From NCBI GenBank assembly GCA_035550055.1, contig DASZRO010000031.1, positions 62,001 through 126,000 on the forward strand: 64,000 nt of DNA, given 5' to 3'. Position numbers and translations under genes: made by a program. This document shows, in pieces, positions 52,024-60,378 of this stretch; position 1 is the first letter of the stretch, and each line of letters starts with the position of its first letter. This stretch comes from Mycobacteriales bacterium (GTDB lineage: Bacteria > Actinomycetota > Actinomycetes > JAFAQI01). The notes below the pieces were generated by a model. It had not been told where the DNA came from and ran no database searches. It saw only the letters and a list, made by a program, of their open reading frames with translations.

Positions 52024-53661
52024 TCAGCGCCGACACCATGGGTTCGCCGGGACGCCGGCGCATGCGTTCGGCATCGACTCGAGGTGCTTCGGCAGCGGGT
52101 GCATGACCACGTGCGTCAGCCGCGGGTAGTGGTCGGTCGGCAGGCACGGGACGCTCACGCCGGCCACGAGCGCCACCTGGGTGTTGCACAGCACCTCGTC
52201 CAGGAACAGCGGGTTGAGGTTCGCCGGAACGTCCTGGCCCGTGCACGACGGGTGACTGCTCTGCAGCGTCGCCGAGTCCGAGGTCAGCTTCCCGCTGGTG
52301 TCGGTGTTGCCGTGGTAGCAGTCGGTCGGCTCGTTGTTCTCGAGGTTGAGCTGGTCGAAGTCGCCGTTGGTCGGGTTCCCGAAGAAACCGTTGTGCGTGT
52401 AGGTGTTGCCGATCAGCGCATCGCCGTACTCGTCGTACAGACAGCTGCCCGGACCGGTCACGACGAAGTTCGGAGTGCCCCCGGTGCACGGCCCGCCGCT
52501 GTCCGGGAACGGGACGATGATCGTGCCCCAGGAGCCGTTGTTGACGAACTTGTTGTCCATCACGGTGTCGTTGCGGGCGCCGGAGAACGACGCCCCGGTG
52601 CCGACCGGGCCCTGCGCCGCCTCGCCGGACTTCGGCACGTTCGGGTTGTTGTTGTTCGCGAACACGTTCTGGTAGAGCACCCAGCACGTCGGAGCGCCCT
52701 TGATCGGCGGCTTGATGCCCTTCGGGCATGCGCCGTTCTGCGGCGGCGGGTTGTCGCCGTTCTGGCTGTTGGTGTCGAAGCCGTCCTCGTTGTGGTCGAA
52801 GCGGTTGTGCTCGATCAGCATCGTGCCGCCCGAGTTGCTGCCGGAGTAGCCCAGCGCGTTGAACTCCGACCGGCTGTCACGAATGATCTGCGTGCACAGC
52901 TGCTGGCAGGCGCCGATGTAGTAGCCCGCGTCGTCGAAGTTGCTCGCGTAGTCGTGCGCGAACACCCCGCCCTGCCAGGCGCTGGAGAACAACCCGTACG
53001 CCGCGGCGTCGGACACCCCGTTGTAGAAGGTGGACGTGGCCGACAGGTAGGTCGCGAGGAAGCCCCACCCGTGGATCCGGTTCTTGCTGTTGAGGCCGTC
53101 CCACCAGATCTCGTTGCCGGTGTCACCGCCCGGGCCGCTCAGGAAGTTGCACGCGGTGAGGTTTTCGACGTTCACGTTGTCGGCCTGGTAGGCGACGATG
53201 CCGTTGAGCCCTTCGTGCTTCGGGCCGTAGTTCTGTGCCGCCGGGTCGCTGCTGCACTGCGGGTAACCGGGCTTGGTCCCGTCGACCACGACCGTGTTGC
53301 GGTTCATCCCGCGGATCGTGATGTCGGGCGTGGTCACCAGGACCCCCGACGGGATGTCGGGACTGTCGGCCGGCGCCCGGCTCGTCGTCGTCTTGTAGTC
53401 CCCGGGTGCGACGAGGATCCAGTCGCCCGGGCGGGCGGCGTCGACCGCGGCCTGGATCGTGGCGAACTGGCCCTTGATGTGGTGGTAGGTGCCCACCCGC
53501 AGGACCCTGCCGTCGGCGCCGCGAGCGGCTGGCGCCGCGGCGGCGCTCGACACCGCCGCGCGCGCCGGGCCGGCCGCGGCGGAGCCGCTCAGCCCGACCC
53601 CCACCGCACTACCGGCCAGGACCGGTATGAGGAAGAGAACCCTCACCAGACGCGCTTGCAC
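52024..53661 (-). CDS. secreted parallel beta-helix protein
   Basis: A 545-residue exported protein with an N-terminal signal (RVLFLIPVLAGSAVGVGLSG) and a right-handed beta-helix domain of the pectate-lyase/carbohydrate-binding type: ATIQAAVDAARPGDWILVAPG opening motif, then repeats such as ITIRGMNRNTVVVDG, VENLTACNF, MLIEHNRFDHNEDGF, VLYQNVFANNNNPN. Several Cys pairs. Probably binds or cleaves polysaccharide; no catalytic residues stand out. Starts at GTG 53661; ends 15 bases past the 51996 motif on the other side. Confidence 0.78.
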   Translation of the reverse strand: MQARLVRVLFLIPVLAGSAVGVGLSGSAAAGPARAAVSSAAAAPAARGADGRVLRVGTYHHIKGQFATIQAAVDAARPGDWILVAPGDYKTTTSRAPADSPDIPSGVLVTTPDITIRGMNRNTVVVDGTKPGYPQCSSDPAAQNYGPKHEGLNGIVAYQADNVNVENLTACNFLSGPGGDTGNEIWWDGLNSKNRIHGWGFLATYLSATSTFYNGVSDAAAYGLFSSAWQGGVFAHDYASNFDDAGYYIGACQQLCTQIIRDSRSEFNALGYSGSNSGGTMLIEHNRFDHNEDGFDTNSQNGDNPPPQNGACPKGIKPPIKGAPTCWVLYQNVFANNNNPNVPKSGEAAQGPVGTGASFSGARNDTVMDNKFVNNGSWGTIIVPFPDSGGPCTGGTPNFVVTGPGSCLYDEYGDALIGNTYTHNGFFGNPTNGDFDQLNLENNEPTDCYHGNTDTSGKLTSDSATLQSSHPSCTGQDVPANLNPLFLDEVLCNTQVALVAGVSVPCLPTDHYPRLTHVVMHPLPKHLESMPNACAGVPANPWCRR

Positions 53662-53713
53662 AATGCTCTCCCCTCCGCCGAAGCGGGTTGTCCTGACCTG
53701 CCGACGTGCCGAC

Positions 53714-54205
53714 TTACTTGACCAGTCCGCCGTTGGCGTTGAGCGCGTACCACGCGCCGTGGAACTGGCGGTTGCCGATGTTGATCACCGACCGCGGGCC
53801 AGTGTCGAAGCGATAGGTGTGCAGCGGGTGGCCTTTGTAAGTGAGCTCCCGGAGCTTGCCCTGGTAGGGAATCGTGCCGAGCAGCGACCTCTTCACCCCC
53901 GGGCCCACCACGGGCTTGCCGGCCGTCGTCACGGCTGGCCAGTCCTTCTCGCAGCCCTTGATCGTCCGGCACACGTCCTTGTTGGGCTTGTCGCGCGCGA
54001 ACATGTAGATCGTGTAGCCGGTCTTGTCGACCAGCAGGGGCCCGACGTAGGTCTTGGCGACGCTCACGGTCGGCCTGACGTGCGCCGGTGCCTTGCCCGC
54101 CGTGGCACCGGAAGCGGCGGCCGAACCCAACACGACCAGCGCTGCGATCGCCGGCACGACCGCCCAACGCGGCCGGGCACTTCCGCGAGCAGCTCTGCCT
54201 CTCAT
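53714..54205 (-). CDS. secreted PF03640 repeat protein
   Basis: A 163-residue exported protein. Signal peptide (PRWAVVPAIAALVVLGSAAA) followed by the PF03640 domain (secreted repeat of unknown function): PLLVDKTGYTIYMFARDKPN, VCRTIKGCEKDWP, LLGTIPYQGKLRELTYKGHPLHTY in part. The Cys pair and the W-P motif are typical. Similar proteins are often found near haem or redox enzymes. Divergent from the DyP-like gene across a 76-base promoter gap. Confidence 0.8.
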   Translation of the reverse strand: MRGRAARGSARPRWAVVPAIAALVVLGSAAASGATAGKAPAHVRPTVSVAKTYVGPLLVDKTGYTIYMFARDKPNKDVCRTIKGCEKDWPAVTTAGKPVVGPGVKRSLLGTIPYQGKLRELTYKGHPLHTYRFDTGPRSVINIGNRQFHGAWYALNANGGLVK

Positions 54206-54281
54206 GACCGCCTCCACGCGTTCGACTCCGGGTGCTCGGCGGCAGCGTATCGAGCGCTGTCGATTCGTGTATGTTCCGGCG

Positions 54282-55565
54282 ATGCAGGAGAACTCGGATG
54301 CAGTACGCCGGGGCCTGACGCGTCGCCGATTCGTCGCGGGAGCGTCTGCACTGACGGCGGGTGGGGTTGCACTCGGGCGCGGCACGAAGCGGGCGTTCGC
54401 GAGCACGAGGCCGAAGATGGTGCCGCTCGGCACCCAGCCGCACGGGCTACCGGCCCGTCAGCACGCGTGGGGTGACTACACCGCCAAGGACGCCTACGGC
54501 AACGGGACGGCGCCCAAGTACGACCGGCTGATGTTCTTCGACGTACGAGGCACTCCGACGCCGGCGCACGCGCGACTGCTCGAGTCGCGGCTGCGGGTGC
54601 TCGAGCGCCACTTCCACTGGAGCCACACCGGCCTGCTGTTCACGGTGAGCTGGGGGCCGAGCTACTTCCGGCTCCTCGGGGTCCGGTCGCCGATCCCCGA
54701 GGCGACCAAGCTGTCGAGTTTCGAGCACCCGGAGATCGACAACTACGACGTGTGCATCCACCTCGCCTGCGACGACGACGCCCGGCTCGACCAGGTCGAG
54801 GCCGCCCTGGTCCGTGGCCACAAGCTGCACGGCGTCAACGGTTCGCTGTCCCTCAAGCCCGCCCTCACGTGGCGGGAGACCCGTACCGGGTTCACCGGGG
54901 TCGGCATCCCGGCGAGGCGTCAGGACGTCAAGGGCATCCCCGCCGGTAACCCGGTCCCCGCAGGCTCGCCGTTGTTCATGGGCTTCAAGTCGGGCCTTCG
55001 CAAGAACCAGGCCAGCGAGGACGCCGTCACGATCAAGGACGGACCGTTCGCCGGCGGCACCACGATGCATGTGAGCTACATGCGCGAGACGCTGGGCGAC
55101 TGGTACCGCAAGCTCTCCGAGCAGGACCGCCGGGCGCTGATGTACTCCCCGGAGACCGATGCCGCCGCCGAGCAGCGGATCATCGAGGACAAGACCGACA
55201 CTTCCGCCAACACCAAGCAGATCGCCTCGGCGATCCACACCTACGGCATGGTCGGGCACTCCCAGGCGACCGCACAGGCTCGCAAACACGGCAGCCCGCT
55301 GATCATCCGCCGCGACTTCAACACCACCGACGACGGCTACGCCGGCCTGCACTTCGTCGCGGTGCAGCGCACCATCGAGGACTTCGTCGTCACCCGCAAC
55401 GCGATGAACGCCAACGGCGCGCACAACATCAACAAGAAGGTGACCGCGACCAAGAACAACGGCATCAACGCGTTCATCAAGGTCCGGCGTCGCGCGAACT
55501 ACATCATGCCCTCGCGCGCGGACCGGTCCTTCCCGCTGCTGCCCGGTCGCGGCGCCGTTCTGTAA
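54282..55565 (+). CDS. Tat-exported DyP-like (DUF7405-type) protein
   Basis: A 427-residue protein with a twin-arginine signal (TRRRFVAGASALTAGGVAL). The body resembles the dye-decolourising-peroxidase superfamily in layout: VCIHLACDDDARLDQVEAAL in the first ferredoxin-like half and PLIIRRDFNTTDDGYAGLHF, VAVQRTIEDFV in the second, with a His in VGHSQATAQARKHG as possible haem ligand. A GxxDG signature is not evident, so peroxidase activity is uncertain. ATG 54282 places the RR motif near the start. Divergent to the PF03640 gene. Confidence 0.65.
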   Translation: MQENSDAVRRGLTRRRFVAGASALTAGGVALGRGTKRAFASTRPKMVPLGTQPHGLPARQHAWGDYTAKDAYGNGTAPKYDRLMFFDVRGTPTPAHARLLESRLRVLERHFHWSHTGLLFTVSWGPSYFRLLGVRSPIPEATKLSSFEHPEIDNYDVCIHLACDDDARLDQVEAALVRGHKLHGVNGSLSLKPALTWRETRTGFTGVGIPARRQDVKGIPAGNPVPAGSPLFMGFKSGLRKNQASEDAVTIKDGPFAGGTTMHVSYMRETLGDWYRKLSEQDRRALMYSPETDAAAEQRIIEDKTDTSANTKQIASAIHTYGMVGHSQATAQARKHGSPLIIRRDFNTTDDGYAGLHFVAVQRTIEDFVVTRNAMNANGAHNINKKVTATKNNGINAFIKVRRRANYIMPSRADRSFPLLPGRGAVL

Positions 55566-55640
55566 CGGACTCGGTCACGACCGACCGGAACCGAAGCCGA
55601 CGCTGGCCCTCCGCCCGAGGACGAAAGGCCAGATCGACGA

Positions 55641-55717
55641 TGGTGCGCCGCCAGGGACTCGAACCCCGGACCCGCTGATTAAGAGTCAGCTGCTCTAACC
55701 AACTGAGCTAGCGGCGC
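55641..55717 (-). tRNA. tRNA-Lys (CTT)
   Basis: A 77-nt tRNA on the minus strand with a 7-bp acceptor stem (GCGCCGC/GCGGCGC), D-loop GCTCAGTTGGTTAGAGC, anticodon stem around CTCTTAA giving anticodon CTT, T-arm GGTTCGAGTCC, and an encoded CCA end. The anticodon identifies lysine (AAG codons). Confidence 0.95.
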
Positions 55718-55775
55718 GTCTGGCCGAGACTAGCAGCGGCCCGGAAGGCTCGCCCTCGAACGGGATCGAGTCGAG

Positions 55776-57725
55776 TCAGCCGATCCTCATGGCGCGAGCC
55801 ATCGTGCCAGTGCCGTCGGTCACCGTCACGGTTCGCCGGTCCTCGCTCCACCGAGTGGCAAGCACGTGGCCGTCTCCCCCGCGCACCACGACGCGCCCGC
55901 CGGTGAGCGAGACGCGCAGCGGGGCGTACACGTGCACCGTGAACGAGGTCGTCACCGGTTGGCCGGCTGCGTCGAGGATGCGCGCGGTGACGTGGTGCAC
56001 GCCGACGCCGAACGCGTGCGTGACGATGTAGGGCTTCAGGTCCGAACCCGAGAAGTCGTGGTAGCCGGTCACCGCACCGAAGCTCCAGTGCACCTTGCCG
56101 GTCGGGTTCTCCTTGATGTCGATGCTGCCCACCGGCAGCCCGTCGGCGGTCGTCGCCTCGGGCAGGTCAGGCGGGGAGTACGTCGCGATCATCCGTACCC
56201 GCGCCTTGCCGTCAGGCCCGGCGTCGGTGACGAACGGGCCGCCGACGACCTGCAGGCCGGGGTCGAGGGCCTGCAGGGGCTGGGTGCTGACCGGATCGAG
56301 CACCTGCGGAGTGGTCGCGAAGCCGACCGCCGACAGGTTGGCCTCCTGGCCCGCGACCACCAGGTCGCCGGTCAGCGCAGACGCCGAGTTGGTGAAGGTG
56401 TCCGACGGGTAGATCTCCGTGAACGGCGTTACGTACGCGGGGTAGAAGTAGCCGAGGTCGTCCTGCCCCTTCGACAGGGCGATGACCGTCGCGCCGGGGG
56501 CGGCGCGCTGCAACGCGTGGCGGATCTCCGGGAACGGCTCCCCCGGCATGGACACGTAGGCGAGATCGCCCACGCGCAGCGCGGTCACCCAGGTGCCGAC
56601 GTCGAGGCCCGTCTGGTACGGCGGGACGTCGGCGCGGTCGACCGGGTACTGCCCGAGCACGTTCTCGATCTGTCGCTTCTGCGCGTCGGGCAGGTTGTTG
56701 GCACTCACGAGCGCAAGCAGCAGTGCGCCGGTGCCGGGGATCTGGATCATCCGCTGGGAGGCGGCAAGCCGGTTGCTCATGACCGGCTGCGCGCGAGCGA
56801 GCGCCGAGTCGACGAGGTCGAGGACGTTCGCGGCGAACACGTGGTCCTCGGGGATGTCGGTGGCCTGCACCGGCGTCTCCTCGCGGCCCAGCGTCGCCGG
56901 CCCGACGATCGCGACGCCGCCGAGCTGGCGTTGCAACGCCGCGTGCACCAGGCCGGGATAGTCGGTCGTCAGATGGCGGATCCGCTCGCCGTTGACGATG
57001 TCCGGGTGCGCCGGGACGGTCGCGTACGTCGCGATCGTCGCCCCCGTCTGCGGGCTGACCGCCTGCAGGACGGTCAGCAACGGGTCGTCGGCCCAGCCTG
57101 CGAAGGCGTCGTACTGGGACGCTGCGACGAGATCGAGCGAGGAGGCGTTCGCGGTCCCGAAACGCAGGTAGGCCGGCCGTGCCGCGGCCGCCGCCTCGAC
57201 CAGCGCCTTCGTCTCGGCGGCGGTGACCGCCTTCAGGTACGCCGTGGGGACCGGTCCCCACAGCCCTTCCAGCGTCGGGGCCGAGTGGCTGTGGGTGGCC
57301 GAGACGATGATGTCGGCCGCGCTGATCGACGGGCCGTGACCGGCGGCGTCGATCTGCTTGGCGGCCTGCGTCCTCGCCGCCGTGATGCCGTACTCGGGCC
57401 CTTCCTGGTAGGCCGCGAACTCGGCCTGCGCGTCCACCAACGCGAACTCGACCGCGGTCGTGCCGTTGCTGATGTACATCGCCCGTGCCGACAGCCGCGG
57501 CCCGATGACGCTGCCCGGCTTGATCGGCGGGCTCACGCCGAACCCGCCGGAGTAGACCGTCACCTTCGGGTTGAGCCCCACCACGGCTGCCCCGACCTGG
57601 AACACCGGCGGCTGCGCCACGCCTGCCGACGCGCCGGCAGGCGTCCCCGCGAGCCATGTCCCCGCGACGGCCACCACCGACACAACCGACACACCCGACA
57701 CAACCGACACAATCGACACCCGCAT
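55776..57725 (-). CDS. secreted neutral/alkaline ceramidase-like protein
   Basis: A 649-residue exported protein. The signal peptide (RVSIVSVVSGVSVVSVVAVA) is encoded by a 9-bp tandem repeat. The body matches non-lysosomal ceramidase-like proteins: AVVGLNPKVTVYSGGFGVSP, LSARAMYISNG, and the zinc-site motif SATHSHSAPT (His-x-His), with a further site in SMPGEPFPEI and a beta-sandwich C-terminal domain. Likely cleaves an amide or ester lipid outside the cell. ATG 57725 is chosen because it heads the signal peptide; in-frame codons to 57755 are possible. Confidence 0.78.
   Translation of the reverse strand: MRVSIVSVVSGVSVVSVVAVAGTWLAGTPAGASAGVAQPPVFQVGAAVVGLNPKVTVYSGGFGVSPPIKPGSVIGPRLSARAMYISNGTTAVEFALVDAQAEFAAYQEGPEYGITAARTQAAKQIDAAGHGPSISAADIIVSATHSHSAPTLEGLWGPVPTAYLKAVTAAETKALVEAAAAARPAYLRFGTANASSLDLVAASQYDAFAGWADDPLLTVLQAVSPQTGATIATYATVPAHPDIVNGERIRHLTTDYPGLVHAALQRQLGGVAIVGPATLGREETPVQATDIPEDHVFAANVLDLVDSALARAQPVMSNRLAASQRMIQIPGTGALLLALVSANNLPDAQKRQIENVLGQYPVDRADVPPYQTGLDVGTWVTALRVGDLAYVSMPGEPFPEIRHALQRAAPGATVIALSKGQDDLGYFYPAYVTPFTEIYPSDTFTNSASALTGDLVVAGQEANLSAVGFATTPQVLDPVSTQPLQALDPGLQVVGGPFVTDAGPDGKARVRMIATYSPPDLPEATTADGLPVGSIDIKENPTGKVHWSFGAVTGYHDFSGSDLKPYIVTHAFGVGVHHVTARILDAAGQPVTTSFTVHVYAPLRVSLTGGRVVVRGGDGHVLATRWSEDRRTVTVTDGTGTMARAMRIG
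57678..57720. repeat. 9-bp tandem repeat within signal peptide codons
   Basis: About 4.8 copies of CGACACAAC-type units (CGACACAAC, CGACACACC, CGACACAAC, CGACACAAT, CGACACC). On the minus strand each unit encodes V-S-V or a close variant, so unit gain or loss would lengthen or shorten the hydrophobic core without a frameshift. Confidence 0.8.
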
Positions 57726-58239
57726 GACGAGAAGTTCGCCACCCGTCGAGCCCAACCTTGTTGGTCTTTCGAGGGGGTCTGAAAGACCAAGAACGTTGGG
57801 CTCGGCGCACGCTTTGGCGTTCTACGGCGAGACTCCGGGCGCCACGGTGGCCGAGCTCACCGACCGGCTGCGCCGCGCGGCCGAGCGCACGACGCCGCTG
57901 TCACTGCGCCTGACCGGGGTCGGCTCCTTCCCGGCCGATCCGGTCAAGGCGAAGGTGCTCTGGCTGGGGATCGACGGCGACCTGACCGAGCTGAGCCATC
58001 TCGCCGACCGGTGCTCGGCCGCCGGGCGCCGGTCAGGCCTGGACCTCGAGATCCGCAAGTACCGGCCTCACCTGACGATCGGGCGCCCCCGCCACGGCAC
58101 GATCGACCTTCGCCCGACGCTCGAGGCCCTGCCGCCGTACGCCGGGCAGCCGTGGCGAGCGACCACGCTGCGACTGGTCCGCAGCCATCTCGGCCCGAAG
58201 GTGCGCCACGAGACGCTCGACGAGCTTCCGCTCGGGTGA
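57724..58239 (+). CDS. 2'-5' RNA ligase (ThpR) family protein, N-terminus apparently truncated
   Basis: About 171 residues from ATG 57724. The C-terminal half has the second HxT motif of the family (RPHLTIGR, about residue 115). The first motif (usually H-x-T-L-x-F-L-G) is replaced by HALAFYGE with no alignable ~35-residue start, and the N-terminal residues (SSPPVEPNLVGLSRGSERP) look unrelated. The reading frame also carries a 56-bp inverted repeat. TTG 57796 is an alternative start. It may be a decayed or inactive copy. Confidence 0.55.
   Translation: MTRSSPPVEPNLVGLSRGSERPRTLGSAHALAFYGETPGATVAELTDRLRRAAERTTPLSLRLTGVGSFPADPVKAKVLWLGIDGDLTELSHLADRCSAAGRRSGLDLEIRKYRPHLTIGRPRHGTIDLRPTLEALPPYAGQPWRATTLRLVRSHLGPKVRHETLDELPLG
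57748..57803. repeat. 56-bp inverted repeat between divergent genes
   Basis: GAGCCCAAC (57748-57756) pairs with GTTGGGCTC (57795-57803) and GGTCTTTC (57763-57770) with GAAAGACC (57781-57788); a 6-base internal mismatch lies between them and the loop is 10 bases. It sits just upstream of the ceramidase-like start. Possible operator or hairpin. Confidence 0.6.
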
Positions 58240-58309
58240 GTCACCCGCTCAGATTCGGCTGATCGGGCTAGTCAGGGGTTTATTCGTCGAAGGACACAGC
58301 CAACAAACC

Positions 58310-58323
58310 TGACATTCGTGTCA
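58310..58323. promoter_or_regulatory. 14-bp operator, copy 3 (TGACATTCGTGTCA)
   Basis: Centre of a CTGACA-TTCG-TGTCAG palindrome (58309-58324) 46 bases upstream of the DMT transporter start; same consensus as the other three copies. Confidence 0.5.
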
Positions 58324-58369
58324 GATGGGTAGCGACACGAGCGCCCGACGTCCTTACGCTGGATACCTC

Positions 58370-59434
58370 ATGTTCTCTCCCCTCGGCCTCCTCGCGATTG
58401 GGCTGTCGTTTGCGACCGCCCTGTGCTACGCCGCGGGTTACGTGCTGCAGTACCACGAGGCCCATCAGGCGCCCGACCGACTGTTCCTGTCCTCCAAGAA
58501 GCTGATCCTCGAGCTCGTCCGGCACCGGATCTGGGTGTTCGGCGTCATCGTGATGTTCATCGGCAGCGGCCTGCAGGCGGCCGCGCTCGCCTGCGGCAGC
58601 CTCGCGGTCGTCGAGCCCATCCTGTGCACGGCGTTGCTGTTCGCGTTGCCGCTGTCCGCGGCGTGGCGCCGGGAGCGGCTGACCCGACGCGACTGGTACG
58701 GCGCGCTCGCGGTCTGCCTCGGCCTCGCCCTGCTGCTCGGCGTCGGCTCGCCCAGCGTCGGCAAGCCGTCGATGCCGCAGAGCGAGTGGTTCCTGGTCAC
58801 CGCGGCGGCGTGGGCCGCCGCGCTGTTCTGCGTCTCGGCCGGCAAACGGACGACCGCGGCCGCCCCGCGAGCGGCGCTGATCGGCGCCGCGTCCGGCATC
58901 CTGTCCGGTCTGCAGGACGCCCTGACGCACTACACGCTGCACGAGATGTCGGTGCACGGCTACTTCTCCCAGACGCTGTCGTGGGAGATGTGGGTCCAGA
59001 TCGTGGCCGGCTTCTACTCGATCGCGCTGATGCAGTCGGCGTACAAGGCCGGACCGCTCACCGCGGGCCTGCCCACGATCGCCGTCGGCGAGCCGGTCGT
59101 CGGCATGCTGATCGGCATCGTCGCCCTCAGCGAACACCTCAACGCCTCGACCGCCGCCCTCACCTTCGAGTGCATCGGCGGGCTGGTGATGGTCGCGGGG
59201 ACCTGGGTGTTGTGCCGCTCGGAGCTGGTGCTCGGCCGCAACCACCCGGCACGCCTCGCCCACGAGGCGATGCTGTCGGCGCAGGAGGCGGTCCAGCAGC
59301 TCGAGGCGAAGCTCGCCCCGGTCAAGGACGCGGCAGAAGCCGCGCTGGGAGCGGCTCGCCGGCCGGTCTCGGCGAGAACCCGCTACGCGAGCCTGCAGGC
59401 GGTCATGGTCTTCCTGTTCTGGCGCAACCGCTGA
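58370..59434 (+). CDS. DMT-superfamily (EamA-type) transporter
   Basis: A 354-residue membrane protein with about nine or ten transmembrane helices in two homologous halves (first half PLGLLAIGLSFATALCYAAG; second half TIAVGEPVVGMLIGIVALSE, with the E-P-V motif typical of the superfamily). A cytoplasmic basic/alanine-rich tail (AKLAPVKDAAEAALGAARRP) ends it. NIPA-like ion or metabolite export is possible. ATG 58370 starts the first helix; an upstream in-frame ATG (58325) abuts the operator at 58310. Confidence 0.75.
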   Translation: MFSPLGLLAIGLSFATALCYAAGYVLQYHEAHQAPDRLFLSSKKLILELVRHRIWVFGVIVMFIGSGLQAAALACGSLAVVEPILCTALLFALPLSAAWRRERLTRRDWYGALAVCLGLALLLGVGSPSVGKPSMPQSEWFLVTAAAWAAALFCVSAGKRTTAAAPRAALIGAASGILSGLQDALTHYTLHEMSVHGYFSQTLSWEMWVQIVAGFYSIALMQSAYKAGPLTAGLPTIAVGEPVVGMLIGIVALSEHLNASTAALTFECIGGLVMVAGTWVLCRSELVLGRNHPARLAHEAMLSAQEAVQQLEAKLAPVKDAAEAALGAARRPVSARTRYASLQAVMVFLFWRNR

Positions 59435-59487
59435 CCTGACCGCCGTCGACTCCTGGCGGCGCTGCGCCGTACGATTCGCTCCGTTGC

Positions 59488-59501
59488 TGACACGCGTGTC
59501 A
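59488..59501. promoter_or_regulatory. 14-bp operator, copy 4 (TGACACGCGTGTCA), perfect
   Basis: Perfect 14-bp palindrome (16 bp with flanking C/G, 59487-59502) 13 bases upstream of the GTG start and immediately before the ribosome site GGAAGGAG. A repressor bound here would block the whole four-gene operon. Confidence 0.65.
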
Positions 59502-59514
59502 GGGAAGGAGCCAG

Positions 59515-60378
59515 GTGACCGACGAAGTCAAGCCGTCCCGTCGACAGGTGGTGGGCGCGATCGGCGCCGCGCCGCTGCTCACCCTGGGTCCGACCATCCT
59601 GCGAGACGGCCGCCCGGCGAGGGCTGCCGACACGAACGCCGCCGACAAGGCGCCGGCGCGGAAGTTCCGGTTCTTCACCGAGCACGAGGGCGCGGTCATC
59701 AAGGCCGCTGCCGCGCGGCTCGTGCCCGGGCCCGACGACGACCCGATCGAGAAGCTCTACAACTCTCCGGGCGCGACGGAGGCGGGCGTCGTCTACTACA
59801 TCGACACGATGCTGGCGGCGTTCAGCTTCAAGGTCCCGAAGATCTTCGCGGGAGGCCCGTGGAGCAACCGGCACCTCGGCGGGTACGGCGACCACGAGAA
59901 CTACATGAAGCACTTCGTGTCGCCGGCCCCTCGCCAGGAGTGGGCGTGGCGCCGTCGCCTCCACCACCTCCAGAAGCAGTACCGCTCCGCGGTCAAGCAG
60001 CTCGACGCGGCTGCGGGCGGCGACTTCAGCAAGGCCAGCCAGTCGACCCAGGACCAGGTGCTCACCAAGCTCGGCGACGTACGCAACCTCATCTTCACCA
60101 ACACGATCGAAGGCATGTACGCCGTGCCGGAGTACGGCGGCAACCGCGACACGGTGGGCTGGAAGAGCGTCTACTGGCCCGGCGACTCCCAGCGGCGTGG
60201 CTACACCGCGGCCGAGGTCGAGCACAGTGACGGCCCTGACGTCGTCGTCCTGACCCCGACGCTCGAGGCGGTCCTCGGCGACCTCGGCATCGTCAGTGCC
60301 GCCCGCCGCGTGCGGCGCCAGCGGATGCTCGGGGTCAACCGCGTCAACGTCGACAGCGCGGAGCAGCCCGATGCGTGA
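59515..60378 (+). CDS. Tat-exported gluconate 2-dehydrogenase subunit 3 family protein
   Basis: A 287-residue protein of the gluconate 2-dehydrogenase subunit 3 family (PF13618), which carries the Tat signal for its GMC flavoprotein partner. Here the signal is SRRQVVGAIGAAPLLTLGP (twin arginine, residues 8-26), followed by RFFTEHEGAVIKAAAARLVP and VYYIDTMLAAFSF. GTG 59515 follows a good ribosome site and the perfect operator. Its stop overlaps the GMC start by 8 bases. First gene of the operon. Confidence 0.8.
   Translation: MTDEVKPSRRQVVGAIGAAPLLTLGPTILRDGRPARAADTNAADKAPARKFRFFTEHEGAVIKAAAARLVPGPDDDPIEKLYNSPGATEAGVVYYIDTMLAAFSFKVPKIFAGGPWSNRHLGGYGDHENYMKHFVSPAPRQEWAWRRRLHHLQKQYRSAVKQLDAAAGGDFSKASQSTQDQVLTKLGDVRNLIFTNTIEGMYAVPEYGGNRDTVGWKSVYWPGDSQRRGYTAAEVEHSDGPDVVVLTPTLEAVLGDLGIVSAARRVRRQRMLGVNRVNVDSAEQPDA

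Noticed and set aside
54316-54325. TGACGCGTC, a partial match to the 14-bp operator
   Set aside because: Lies in the coding part of the DyP-like gene; the second half-site is broken, so it is taken as chance.
55866-57782. 638-codon plus-strand frame opposite the ceramidase-like gene
   Set aside because: Shadow of a well-supported minus-strand gene with a zinc-site motif and signal peptide.
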